This document shows positions 11,544 through 22,439 of a stretch of 64,000 nt of DNA, piece by piece. Under the pieces are notes generated by a model. The model saw only the letters and a list, made by a program, of their open reading frames with translations, was not told the origin of the DNA and made no database searches. Position numbers and translations under genes: made by a program. The DNA comes from Zasmidium citrigriseum (lineage: Eukaryota > Ascomycota > Dothideomycetes > Mycosphaerellales > Mycosphaerellaceae), in NCBI GenBank assembly GCA_002786025.1, contig NHNW01000005.1:806001-870000 (forward strand), in the 5' to 3' direction. How positions within the stretch are numbered: position 1 is the stretch's first letter; the number at the start of each line of letters is the position of its first letter.

Positions 11544-12233
11544 TATGGACGTCTCAGCACCTATGTTGGGCTCAGACTTAGCTTGCATATTCCGTTTCAC
11601 CTTTTCTGGGCTTCATCACGCTGTCTATTCCCATAGCATGCGGCCCAGGAAATCCACAACTTGGAGATCTTTCGATTCTGAAAATGACAATGGACCCGGG
11701 ATCCTGTGCTGAGGACAGCTTGTTCAAGTGTTTATCAGACTGCATGAAATGGCCTCAGTATTCAGCAGAGCCTGAAGACAACTTTATTGCGAGAGGTTGG
11801 GACCTCGCTTGAAGCGCATTGCGGCACAGGACAAGGATTTCGAAGCCATGTCGCCTACATCCCCTGCAGCATCCCACGCAGGTGGTCTGGGAGAGCCACA
11901 TGTTGGCGGTGCGTGGGATGACCGCAACCTCATACCAGCATTGCTGCAGCGCTTGGACTGCCATTCATACATGCGTTTTTGAGGCCGCCCTCGAAATCGG
12001 TGCAGCTGACCTCTCCTGTGGCAGTCGTCTGATGGCGATTCCGCGGACGAAGCAGCATGCCGCCCGTGCTCATGATGGCCAAGGCATCGACATGAAATGG
12101 CACTGCCCTTTACCCTGCCACAGACACATGTGACTGATTCCCTACCAGTCTCCTTTCTCCCACCTTCATTCTCCCTCAGACTTCGCCCTCGAACTCTCTT
12201 CGAGACCCTTCACAAAGCAAATCCGCAAGCCAT
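11544..12233. other. Intergenic, TRM10 3' region and next promoter
   Basis: About 690 bp. It holds the TRM10 3' untranslated region and a C/T-rich leader (about 12120-12230) for the next gene. Short frames here are overlapping and inconsistent on both strands. No repeat or RNA gene seen. Confidence 0.4.
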
Positions 12234-13369
12234 ATGTCAACCCAGCGGTGCTCAAATGACTATTCGTACTTTGGCAATAACAGCGGATCGCCCTTGGAAG
12301 ACTCTGAGAACGACCTGACGAACGACCCTGCCGTGGTGGATCTCACCGAAGCGAACGGACTGCGGGACGCCCGAGGAAGCAGTCTTGCTCTGACCGAATA
12401 CGACGCTCAACTGGAGGCGACAATGAATGCATGTGCTGAAAAGGCAAACGAGAGAAGGGACAGAGAGGATGCCGATTTCACACCACGTAAGCCATCTGGG
12501 AAGAAGAGGGTTGGTACCAACTCAGCAGCGGCTGCAGCAAAACGTCAGAGACTGTCGACACAGACAGCCTTGGCGAGTAGTAAGTCTTCGCAATCGACCA
12601 ATTCTTCCATGGTAACTTATTGGTAGCAGGCTCTTCAGATCCTTGTCCTGAATTGGTTGAAGAGATCGGCAAGATCTGGGGCCGAGACATGATGGCATGG
12701 CCGGTCTTCGAGTTTGCTCCAAGAGAAGCCTGCGAAGTTTCTGTCTCTGGGCAACGTAGGGTGTTACGGAAGTACTGGGGTAAAGAGCTCCTGGAACAAT
12801 TACTATCACTTGCGAACACCGTTCGCACCGATCACCCTGGGCACGCCCGTGAGGTCTTGCGACGTATCATCCGAACGCGTGTGAATACCGTCGGTGGGGA
12901 AGACTTCATGACTGCACCGGATGTCATGTATGCCAATCTTGAACTGCAACAACAGACAGCGGTTGCTGGTTCCAGTCGGCGTTCACCAACCTTTGCTGGA
13001 GCGATGTCCGCCCAAGACGAGCAAAGCGCCCAGTCACTGGAGACGGAGAATCAAGAGACATCCCATCAAGCAGCCGAGCGCAACAATGATGCACCTCTTG
13101 GGCCAGTTCATTCATCAAACGACCGAGAGCAAGTCGGACCTTCCGGCGACAACGACCCTCACCACGCCAGAGACACATCTTTCAGACTGTCCATGGACTA
13201 TGCTTCAATGGAGAAGCTCGTTTACGAGCGCAGCCCGCAGACCTGCAAGAGATTTGTTGAGATGCTCCAGGGAATCTTGGAGGAGAGGGAACGATATGAC
13301 GCTATACGCAAGGAGATACAAGAGCGACATGAGGCTGTACGCAGGGAACACGCTCAGCGTTGGCAATGA
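12234..13369 (+). CDS. Hypothetical protein, probably nuclear
   Basis: Exons 12234-12579 and 12630-13369 with a 50-bp intron (GTAAGT donor, GCAG acceptor); 361 residues. I do not recognise a family. The first 115 residues are acidic and polar and include a basic patch (PRKPSGKKR, near 84-92) that could be a nuclear localisation signal. After the intron there is a compact segment, about 125-200, with aromatic and hydrophobic residues (ELVEEIGKIWGRD, VLRKYWGKELLEQL, REVLRRIIRTRV). This looks folded and helical. A long disordered Ser/Gln/Asn-rich linker follows. The last 50 residues form a charged amphipathic helix (LQGILEERERYDAIRKEIQ) that may be a coiled coil. A role in chromatin or RNA binding is possible but not shown. 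Confidence 0.75.
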
Positions 13370-13681
13370 GGGACTCTTCGCCCAACACATCGTGCATTGG
13401 GTGTTGAACGGCGCAAGATACAGTGTGGAAGAGTGCTGGAGAAGAATTACCAAAACCTTGCGTGCAACTTGCAAGATGGAAGGCATGTCCTTCTCCCTAA
13501 ACACACCTCTGCTTTTTCACGCCAAACGTACTAACTACTCCATCGAATAGAACTACACACGTGCATGTGACGTGCTTCGAATAAGAGCTCGTAGGCTCCG
13601 TGTCGTCATCGTTCTTCCGCCGGGCCCTCTTATTGCCATCGAGCACTCGATGCTTTCTCTTCCGTCAATCGCGCTCTCATC
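13370..13681. other. Intergenic
   Basis: 312 bp holding the end of one transcript and a C/T-rich leader for the small gene at 13682. Nothing else is visible. Confidence 0.4.
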
Positions 13682-13999
13682 ATGGACAAACTCAAAGAAG
13701 TCGGCAAGAAAGTCGAAGCGAAACTAGGCGACCATCCCAACGTCAACGATCACCCCGACGTGCAGCCTTCCTCTGGTATTCAGGATGTGAACAGTGGACA
13801 CAGTGAGCCACTCTCCTGCCCCAACTGGACTTAAATTGTATTAGATCCAGGAAAGAGCGACGTCCAGAATCATATTGAAATGGGCCAAGGAGCCGAGCAC
13901 GAGAAGGAGACGATTCGTGCTGGGAGCTTCACTGCTCCTGATACCGTCTCTGCTGCGACCGCCAGCGGATCCTTGAGTGGGCAAGGCGGTACCAAGTAA
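13682..13999 (+). CDS. Small hydrophilic protein, 91 residues
   Basis: Two short exons, 13682-13802 and 13845-13999, with a 42-bp intron (GTGAGC donor, TATTAG acceptor) that joins in phase. The predicted product has 91 residues, no membrane segment and no cysteine. It starts with an amphipathic Lys/Glu helix (MDKLKEVGKKVEAKLGDHP), then a polar His/Asn/Asp stretch. It ends in a Ser/Thr/Ala/Gly-rich tail. This composition resembles small stress- or desiccation-related hydrophilins of fungi, but I cannot name a family. Codon choice is ordinary for the window, and a C/T-rich leader precedes the ATG. Without splicing the first exon ends after 49 codons, so gene finders may miss it. Confidence 0.6.
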
Positions 14000-14707
14000 C
14001 ACTTCCTGGTAACATTCGTAATGCTACTTCGATATCGGTGACGAGAAATTGGATTGGGAGGACTCGGGGAACGTGTTTATACTGCCTTGTTCAGTTCGGT
14101 GAGCGACGGAGGTCGAGAACGGATCGATTATCGATGGAACATGGATGCTTTCCACAACTTCTCATAGTACTTTTCTCGTCTTTTGACTTTCCAGTGTTAG
14201 ATTGCATGTGATCCATCGACCCATGGGGAAAGTGGTATAGGGTCTCTTGTCGAGGTGACGCTGTTTCGCAAAGGCGAGGAAGCAGCGACGTCCTTGCTCG
14301 ACGTTCGAGGTCGACAGAGTAGGGATCTCTGCAACACGCAAGGCAGCAATCGTTTCATCGTACGATTGATGCATAGGCTAGATAGTTGTTGCAATCTCCA
14401 TTGGATGGTAAAGTAGAAGGTCGAGCTCTGTGAAACTATGCGGAAACGGCTTTGTTTCCAATTCGCCGCAAACGGTCACAAGACAAAGAAGAGGTTGGGA
14501 ACCCCGTAATTCTCGACGCATGCGGCCTAGCATAGTATGACTCACCTGCGTATATTATGTAAGCACATCTGGGTATATAAACGCGCGAAATTTCCAGCTC
14601 GCGCCCGCTCGCGCCTCGTCCTTTGTTCAACCTCACCTCGACGCACGTGACCTTCACCTAGTAAGGTCTCACGATATCGACAAAATCCTACATGCTAACT
14701 AAATAAA
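14000..14707. other. Intergenic, promoter of 14708 gene
   Basis: About 700 bp of intergenic sequence. The last 150 bp hold a TATA box, a C/T-rich leader and a possible intron in the 5' leader (14661-14726, see the gene entry). The rest has only short unrelated frames. Confidence 0.4.
14574..14581 (+). promoter_or_regulatory. TATA box
   Basis: TATATAAA stands about 130 bp before the ATG at 14708 and is followed by a C/T-rich leader. Position and context fit a core promoter element for the gene at 14708-16605. Confidence 0.5.
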
Positions 14708-16605
14708 ATGAACTTCCCTCGCATAGACGCAATGGCGGCCGACCTCGCTGCCATTCGTCGACAGCATAAGGACAGCGAATGCTTCGCGCCTAAGCCCGGC
14801 CAAAGGAAGCCCGTCCAGAGGAGAAAGTCTGGTCACGGTCCTGGCCGGCCAATTCCTCCTGGTCGGATCTCCACTGGTGGTGCTGGCGATATCAATAATA
14901 CTAGAAATCATAATGAACCAAAAGAGTCTTGCCGGCCGTCTGTGCCTGCCTATAACCAAGCCGCAGCACCGGTGGCTTCTATGCTGCCTATGTCGCCTAC
15001 CCGGCCTGGTGCTAGTGCTGACGGGGCTCGGCCTGATGAAGTAAACAATCTTAGCCAAAAGTTTAATGTACGTAAAGGTCTTTCCTTATTAGGGTTATTG
15101 TATGATAGTAAGAAGGATCTATGCTTACGTATTGATAGGAGATGGCGAGCAACCTCACCTCGCCGGAGCCTGGGGAAATCGTCGAAACTCCTAAGGGACC
15201 TCAGCGTCAGCCAGAACGGCAGCAGCGACCAGCCTCACCGGATCCGGATGAAATCATCGTCACTCCACGATCACAACGCCAACCAGCTCCTTCTCCTGAG
15301 GCCTTCGCCGACAACTGGGGTCCGAAGCCACAACGTGCTGCTGCCAACAAGGCCCAAGAGAACATCAAGGCCTATGAAGCTTCCAAGAATGTACCTCTCT
15401 CGCAGGGAGAAGCAGAATTCTTCAGGAAGGCGGCCGAGAGAGAGGAACGCCGTTCTCGGCACGACACTCTGTTCGTTACCCCTGACGTCGAGGAGCGCCC
15501 TCAAGATCATCACATCAATGAGGATGAGGTGGTTCCTGAGTCACAGCCTCCAGTCCCGGAGCCAGAGCCAGTGTCCGCTGCCAGCAGCCATACTCTTGGC
15601 AGGAACTTGAAGCGTCCTTCTCCTGAACCAGAACTTTCTGATTCAGCGAAGAAACAAAGAGCTTCGACGTCCGACTTCCGTATTAGGACGTATGAAAAGC
15701 TCATGCCCAAGGGCAAGAAAGAAAGAGATGAGCTTATTCACAGAATCCGCTCGAACTGGGGACCAAACTGGGAATCTGCCCTCTCTGAGGAACTCTGGCT
15801 AGTGGACTCGAAGAACAAGAAGCCTCAGCACCCAAGAAACTGGAGCAACACGGTTCTGGAGAAGATCATTGAGCTTTCGGTGCTCACACGAAAGAATCCC
15901 CAACGAGCCACTGCTGCTCTAAAAGAAGCCATCTCTCGCCGCACTGGCCATGGCTTCGGACGACTGGAGAAGACTGAAGACGTCGAGAATGCGAAGAGGA
16001 TCGTCTCGCAGGTTGATGCTCCTCAGACTAGCAGGAGATCTGTCGCGTCGCCACAGATGCCACGAGCCGCGCCAGTTTCACCACTGGCCGGACCTGCAAC
16101 CCTTGCAGACGTGCTCAGGTCGTCCGCGGCATCGCCTACACGCCACCATCAGAAAACGCCGTACCAGCGCCCAGGTCGACGCGACAGTGGCGCCGGGGGC
16201 CCAACCATCTCTCCAACCCGACCATCAGTCGCCGGCGCAACTCAACCCATCAAATTCGAAAATGACGACAACATCACCGCCAGTCCTCGCTCCAGCGTCC
16301 ACAACCTGCAAGTCAAACTCTGGACAGACGACGAGCTTACTCAACTCGACCACAACAAGCTCCTCAAGGTCTACACAGAAAGCGTCAAGCGAGTTGACCT
16401 CCTCGAAGGCGAGTATCGTCGACGTGTAGACGGAGGTCCTATAGCTCCAAGTTCCGCTGCACTTGCGAAACTCGGCGGTGATACATTGGTCAAGATGCTC
16501 ACTGATGCAAATCAGCAGCAGTCGAAGGCTGAGCGGGCGATGGCCATGAAGATCGGCGTCACACCTGGAGGGGATGAGTCCAACGCCATGGTTCTGGATG
16601 ATTAG
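14708..16605 (+). CDS. Hypothetical disordered protein
   Basis: Exons 14708-15067 and 15139-16605, joined by removing a 71-bp intron (GTACGT donor, TTGATAG acceptor), give 608 residues. No family is recognised. Most of the chain is disordered and rich in Pro, Ser, Arg and Gln. It has repeated SP/TP sites and basic patches such as KRPSPEPE. A probably folded part lies near residues 307-410 (YEKLMPKGKKERDELIHRI, RNWSNTVLEKIIELSVL), and a short helical part near 510-545 (LWTDDELTQLDHNKLLKVY). The start is ambiguous. A possible leader intron (GTAAGG at 14661, GCTAAC branch, GCATAG ending 14726) would remove the first ATG and leave the in-frame ATG at 14732. Exon 1 and the flanks are richer in A and T than the neighbours, hinting at a young gene. 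Confidence 0.65.
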
Positions 16606-17139
16606 ATACGACGAAGGCCATTACTACTCGGATCAGACTGTCACTTTTCCGGATTCTGTATGGCGGGCCAAAATGGAAAGACATTTCTAAAAGGAAACCT
16701 ATTTTCTAAAGTTATTAATATCTTTTTAAGGAGAAAACTTTTCGACTGGCGCTCTGGTTCTCGGGGTTTCGGAGACAGATTGCCAGGCTCGACTATTCTA
16801 ACTAAAGTGAATATGGTTGATGAGGACGAGAGGTTTCAACAACCTGAGGAGAAGAGACTCGTTTATGGTGAGCTTTTCCCGTGGGTGTTGGAGCTACGGC
16901 CTCTCGTTTTACAGAGACTGATCTACAAGTTTATATCCAAATTGAACTATCTTATGCTCCTCTATTACTGCTTCCCTCTTTCAATATCTTCTATGAACAT
17001 CTCCAGCCCCTCTTCTCTTCATCTTTATTGAAGTTAATGCCTGTTGCACTCGAGCGCAGCGGAGTGATGCTATTGGTCGGTCACTCTAGAGTCGAATGCA
17101 TGTCTTCAATTCCATACGTTACAGATACTCGCAATCATC
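16606..17139. other. AT-richer intergenic stretch
   Basis: Convergent 3' region of about 530 bp, clearly richer in A and T than its surroundings. The 123-codon frame at 16660-17031 has a Leu/Phe/Ile-rich, unbiased translation; I do not consider it a gene. No repeat boundaries were seen. Confidence 0.4.
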
Positions 17140-19664
17140 TCAACCGTACTTCACCTCCTTCTCCTTGTCGTCTCGTCGTAACGGCACCCAGATCCGCGTA
17201 CTTGACCGAAACGAGCCATGCAGACTAACAGCCTCCTTCTCAGTCAGTGGCCGCACAGTCGCCACGAGCGTCATGACCCCTGGCCCGGAGATCCTCCAAA
17301 AGCCTTTGGCGATCTGCTTCCAAGTATCCCGTAAAATCGGGCCGCCTCTGATGACCTTCATGGCAGGATCAATCTTGCCATAGTATGCAATCTCGAGTGA
17401 GACGGAAGATACCTTGATGAAATCGATAGCTCCGCGCGTGCATTGGAAACAGAGCCATTTATGTTCGTCGCCGCGGACGGCTTGAGCTGGGTTCCAGGCT
17501 CCGTCGGCGATGGCGTGGAGAAGTTTGGTCCAGTTCTGTGTATTCAATAGTGTTAGAGAGCTGGAATTATGCGGTCGTAGTCTGGACTTACACCTAAGGG
17601 TGAATCGGGCCCTTCTGATTCAAAGGGACCTCGTGCACGCGCGATACTGATCACGCCGAGATCAGTTCCAAAGTCGATTGCCGTGTTGAACGGGTCTGGC
17701 GGATTCGATGACTGCTTAGGGATTTTGGCTGGTATTGGTGTTGTGGACACTTGGTCGATCAAAGGTCGTTGGTCCAGGGTACTCGTCGAGAGTTGAGGGC
17801 TGTGGTCTGGGTGAATCGGCTGCTTCTCTGGAGAAGTACTTCGCGGGATGAGCTGTTGGTGGGGGCGGCGGCGTGGGTTTCTGATCTTTGGAGTTTGTTC
17901 GGTTGTTGATGTCCACACCCTGTGACTTCTCTTTGGTAGGGTGAGAACCTGGCCAGATGCAACTGGTGCTTTCGACGTTTCAGTTGATGGTGAGGGGCTT
18001 GGAGTTGATGTGATCTTGGCCTCATCCATGGTTGGTAAAGCCTTGCCCACACGGGAAGGCATGCCAGTTTGATCTCGTAGAGGCCGATCAATCTGTGTGG
18101 AGAGCAAAGTCGTCTGTGCGACTTGAAACCCAGTCGATGTACATTCCGATCCTGTCTCCTTTATTGTGAGCGGCTTTATGTCCTTGTAGGCCCTCTCGAT
18201 ATCCTGCCTTTCTGTGGCAGGTATCAAACTCGTGTAAACTTTGGCCCGGAATTCGTCGCCTTGCAGAGTCAGGATGCGTGCCATCAGTGCAATTGATGCA
18301 AACGTTTCATTGCTTGTCTTTCCCAGGATGCGGCGTCTGCCCTGCAATGCATTGTCACAATACAAGCGGGCTTGATCCAGCTTGCCAAGCTTCACGTAGG
18401 TCTGAGAAAGTAAATGTCCGGCCTCGCATACCTGTCGCAGCTGTTCAGTCGTGATGGCATTCGTTCGCGAGGTAGTATCCAATATACTCAAAAGATCGAT
18501 TTCGGCTTCCGCTGGGGGTTGGTTGTAAAATGTGCAGACGCTGAGCATGTACCTCAGCTCGAAGGTGTCGCAGATGCGTTGTTGCTTTGCAGGGAGTTCT
18601 CGTACTATTTTCAACGCCTCCTTGAGGTTTGCGGTGGCTTCGTGGTAATTTTTGGACTCAAACGATGATCGCGCGACGCTCAGTGCCTCTCTCGCAACCT
18701 CTACTGCGAATTCATCGTCAGAATCAACGTCCATCCCACCGGATCCTTCGAGATGGTCGTGATTCATGGGCGTAGGCTTGTAAGGCTTTCGGTATCGGAG
18801 AGCAGTACTATTGCCACCGGGCACCTGAGCAGCATCACTTTGCCCGGCGTTGTCTTCCGGCCTCGACAAAATCTTGTCAATCGCATGAATATCGCTCATC
18901 CATTCGCGAACTTTGAGGGTCGTTTCGGTGGAATCGCCCCAGAGGGATCCACTTGCCACGCTGGCAGTATAGAGGCTTTCTCCTCGCGAAGCCACGCTTT
19001 CGCTCATTTGAACGACTGTGAGTTCGCTGTCATTGGGAGACCATCGATCTCTGGCTCGACGGAGACTTTGAAGTCGCTCGAGGCATTCACTCATGCCACT
19101 TAAAAGTGTCCGTAGCTGTTGATCAGCACGCTGTGGTACCAGATAACATATTTCGCTGTTCAGTATCAGCAAAGCCTTCTCGCATCATCAGCTGGCTTAC
19201 ATAGCAACTGTCTGCAGGATAGTCTGCAGGCTCGCAGTGTGAGATCGGATGCGATTCCTCGCTTCCTCAATGTCCTTAGCCTTCATGTTGAGCTTGATCT
19301 GTCGCCAGGCTTGAGCAAAGCTATTGGAACCATCTTGCTTCACGGACTTGAGAGCAGACTCAAGCTGGACGACGCTCAGCTTGCTATTAGCTACTTGGAG
19401 TTCCACACAGGTCCAGAGCTTTTGTCGATCTGATGTTGGTCTTCGGACCTCCGAGTCAAACTTCGTGACAATTTCGCGCAGTCGCTCGTCCACGAGTGTA
19501 CATGCAGAGCTCAGGGCTTTGACCTCAGCTATCATGTCACTCACGGTCTGATCGATGACTTTGACATTGCCAATGAAGATGTACAAAGCCTCGCCGACGT
19601 CCCATGCAGTCTTTGCGGTGGACGCCGCCGTCCCGGCAATTTTCAGAATGCTCAAGGGATCCAT
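17140..19664 (-). CDS. NLR-type N-terminal domain plus TPR protein
   Basis: Exons 19201-19664, 17592-19155 and 17140-17535 (minus); introns of 45 and 56 bp; 807 residues. The N-terminus (MDPLSILKIAGTAASTAKTA, then about 130 helical residues) is the helical domain found at the start of many fungal NOD-like or ankyrin/TPR proteins. Instead of a NACHT or NB-ARC domain, the middle carries tetratricopeptide-like helix pairs (about 305-450, e.g. ALSVARSSFESKNYHEATANL and KLGKLDQARLYCDNAL). A long disordered Pro/Ser/Thr linker follows. The last exon encodes a compact domain (about 676-807) with Trp and Cys residues that I cannot name. No P-loop is visible, so it is an accessory or signalling partner rather than an ATPase. 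A role in self/non-self recognition or immunity is inference from the N-terminal family. Confidence 0.8.
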
Positions 19665-20435
19665 GGTAGTTCCAGCAGAGTGGTGTCGTATTGCCAGCCT
19701 TGCCGCGTTACACGCTCTCTTGTAAGCTCATATGCGTCCAATCCGATGTCGCGAAGGTTGCCATTCCCTTTCGACAGACGTGCCACGGAGGTTGTACTGA
19801 TCTGCTTCCTCGTCGTAATAGATGCGCGTGCGAGCCAAGAAAGAGAAGGTGAAGATCCAGTTGCAAGCTCTACCGCGGCGAGCGGCTGCGCAACATGGCA
19901 CGGCAGCTCTGCATGAGTGGCTTGCAGCCATTCGAAGTGTGATTGGCTCCTGGCAAAGTGCACCTGTAGGCTGAAGGACTCATTCGAATCGTCTGGCCAT
20001 ACTGGAAGGTCTTGTATCTGATTGTGAACTTCAGGGAGGATGAAGAAGGAAAAGCGATTGACAGCTGCATACAGACCATGTATCTGCCCCGTCTTGCTGG
20101 CGAGTATCGATTGAGATCTGTATGAGAAAGTCGAAAGGGATCCTACTGCTGCAGCCAAGACTGGAGGCTCAGCTCTAGATGATCCGCATCGAAAGTTTGC
20201 GTCTGGGAGATACGACAGGACGGCGATGGACCAGCGGAAGGTGTCATGGAACGGGAATCTTCGGAGGTCGTCAGTATTTGCCAATTCGGGCTCCAAAGAA
20301 GTCCAAGCCGTTGCATTCCTTGCACGCATGCCAATCGCATACAGAATCCATGAGATCAACAAAGTCTGTGAAAGCAGCGATATCAGTGTCGTCGTAATAA
20401 GCGTTCACAGCTTCCAGCCACGTGCAGCTAGCCAT
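19652..20435 (-). CDS. Hypothetical protein, weakly supported
   Basis: Proposed exons 20409-20435 and 19652-20365 (minus), joined over a 43-bp intron (GTGAAC donor, CTGAT branch, TTTCACAG acceptor); 246 residues. The main exon is open for 238 codons and its translation looks like a real protein, with mixed hydrophobic and aromatic segments (FRWSIAVLSYLPDANFRCG, FEWLQATHAELPCHVAQPL) and no low complexity. I find no known family. The start is uncertain: further upstream exons are possible. The stop codon lies 13 bases inside the next gene (ATG at 19664), which is unusual for a eukaryote. It may therefore be the 5' part of one larger gene, or an artefact. Confidence 0.35.
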
Positions 20436-20990
20436 CTTCTCGACGGCTGTCCATCGCCACGAGGCGTATCCCACGTGGAACACAGTTCTTTGACGACTGT
20501 AGCATGTGTCGTTCGTGATACACCATCTGAGTTACCACGTGGTCGCTGTGGGCTTACGATGGAGTGGTGGGAGAGGAGGAAGAAGTGAGGTGGCTTCATC
20601 GGAGTAACAGAGTTCGCGAGTGAGTGAAAGTCACCGATGGGAAGAGCGCGACGAATAACGTGAAATGCTCGTATTGTCCTCAAACTGGGCTCAGCTTTGC
20701 CGTTTTGGCTCAAAATACCCAGCCGCCGCGAAAGCAACACCCATGCAGTCAAGGATTCCCTATCGATTGCGCTCCGATTCGCCGGTGGTCCCCGCCAGGC
20801 GCGGGACAATTGCACGACAATTCGAACTTTAAGCTCCGGGAAGCTCTCGCTCTGCGAAAGATTCTCTCAGACCGTACCTTAATGACTCTTTGATTCCCTC
20901 CTTGCCTGCTGCTGTCTTTCTCCTCGACAGCCGCCGACTTCTCCTTCAGACACACCACACACCCTCATACAATCAATTCCGCCCTTCACA
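20436..20990. other. Promoter region of SHM2
   Basis: About 555 bp between a minus-strand gene and the SHMT start. The last 100 bp form a C/T-rich leader with few purines, typical of highly expressed fungal genes. Other frames here overlap without coding character. Confidence 0.45.
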
Positions 20991-22439
20991 ATGGCCACCA
21001 ACGGCGTCAATGGCACGAGTGCCTACGCACTCCCCAAGTCCCACCAGGACTTGATGGAGAAGTCCCTGGTCGAGACGGACCCAGAGATCGCCCAGATCAT
21101 GGAGAAGGAGATCAAGCGTCAGCGGGAGTCCATCCTGCTCATCGCCTCCGAGAACGTCACCTCCCGCGCCGTCTTCGATGCTCTTGGCTCGCCCATGAGC
21201 AACAAGTACTCCGAGGGCTACCCCGGTGCCCGCTACTACGGTGGCAACGAGCACATCGACGAGATTGAGCTCACATGCCAAAAGCGCGCTCTCGAGACCT
21301 TCCGCCTCGACCCCGCCAAGTGGGGTGTCAACGTGCAGTGTCTTTCCGGCTCCCCAGCCAACCTCCAGGTCTACCAGGCCATCATGAGGCCACACGACCG
21401 TCTGATGGGTCTTGACCTGCCACACGGTGGACATTTGAGCCACGGCTACCAGACTCCCAGCAAGAAGATTTCCGCTGTCTCCACCTACTTCGAGACGTTC
21501 CCATACCGAGTCAGCCTCGAGACTGGCCTGATCGACTACGACAGACTGGAGGAGAATGCTCTCATGTACAGGCCCAAGGTGCTTGTCGCCGGTACCTCTG
21601 CATACTGCCGTGAGATCGACTACAAGAGAATGAAGGAGATCGCGGACAAGGTCGGCTGCTACCTGATGATGGACATGGCACACATTTCTGGTCTTGTTGC
21701 CGCTGGCGTCAACAAGTCGCCTTTCGAATACGCCGACATTGTCACGACCACCACCCACAAGAGCTTGCGTGGCCCACGTGGCGCCATGATCTTCTTCCGC
21801 AAGGGTGTGAGAAAGACTGAGATGAAGGCCGGCAAGGAGGTGCAGGTCATGTACGACCTTGAGGGCCCCATCAACTTCTCCGTCTTCCCAGGTCACCAGG
21901 GTGGTCCTCACAACCACACCATCACTGCTCTTGCCGTTGCTTTGAAGCAGGCCCAATCGCCTGACTTCCTCAAGTACCAGCAGCAGGTCATCAACAACGC
22001 CAAGCAGCTCGAGGTCTCCTTCAAGCAGAAGGGCTACCGATTGGTCACTGACGGCACCGACAACCACATGGTTCTCCTCGACCTGAAGCCATTGGGTCTT
22101 GACGGTGCCCGTGTTGAGGCTGTGCTCGACCAGGTCAATATTGCCTGCAACAAGAATACCACTCCCGGTGACAAGTCTGCTCTTACTCCTTGCGGTATCC
22201 GTATCGGTGCACCAGCCATGACCAGCCGTGGCATGGGCGAGAAGGACTTCGACAAGATCGCCGACTACATTGACCAGTGCATCAAGCTCGCCATCAAGAT
22301 CCAGGGCGAGCTGCCAAAGGAGGCCAACAAGCAGAAGGACTTCAAGGCCAAGGTTGCCGAGGGCGTCAAGATCCCCGAGATTGCTACGCTCAAGCAGGAC
22401 ATTGCTGCATGGGCCAGCACCTTCCCTCTGCCCGTCTAA
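20991..22439 (+). CDS. SHM2: Serine hydroxymethyltransferase, cytosolic type
   Basis: Single exon, 482 residues. It converts serine and tetrahydrofolate to glycine and methylene-tetrahydrofolate with pyridoxal phosphate, feeding one-carbon metabolism. The SHMT core starts with [13 protein letters not shown]. It continues with [24 protein letters not shown], the substrate-binding region [15 protein letters not shown], and the cofactor-binding lysine in [13 protein letters not shown] (K257). The C-terminus is complete. There is no mitochondrial presequence; the short polar start MATNGVNG fits the cytosolic isoform. Codon use is strongly biased to C-ending codons, as in highly expressed genes. 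The long open frame on the opposite strand (20973-22067) is a by-product of this bias. Confidence 0.97.
   Translation: MATNGVNGTSAYALPKSHQDLMEKSLVETDPEIAQIMEKEIKRQRESILLIASENVTSRAVFDALGSPMSNKYSEGYPGARYYGGNEHIDEIELTCQKRALETFRLDPAKWGVNVQCLSGSPANLQVYQAIMRPHDRLMGLDLPHGGHLSHGYQTPSKKISAVSTYFETFPYRVSLETGLIDYDRLEENALMYRPKVLVAGTSAYCREIDYKRMKEIADKVGCYLMMDMAHISGLVAAGVNKSPFEYADIVTTTTHKSLRGPRGAMIFFRKGVRKTEMKAGKEVQVMYDLEGPINFSVFPGHQGGPHNHTITALAVALKQAQSPDFLKYQQQVINNAKQLEVSFKQKGYRLVTDGTDNHMVLLDLKPLGLDGARVEAVLDQVNIACNKNTTPGDKSALTPCGIRIGAPAMTSRGMGEKDFDKIADYIDQCIKLAIKIQGELPKEANKQKDFKAKVAEGVKIPEIATLKQDIAAWASTFPLPV

Noticed and set aside
10797..11600. 267-codon open frame opposite TRM10
   Set aside because: Entirely antisense to a conserved gene; no domain or good start.
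16660..17031. 123-codon frame in the AT-rich stretch
   Set aside because: Hydrophobic low-information translation and no promoter; likely chance in 3' sequence.
20973..22067. 364-codon open frame opposite the SHMT gene
   Set aside because: It is the mirror of a highly codon-biased gene; the translation is Val/Leu/Gly/Asp-rich without domain features.
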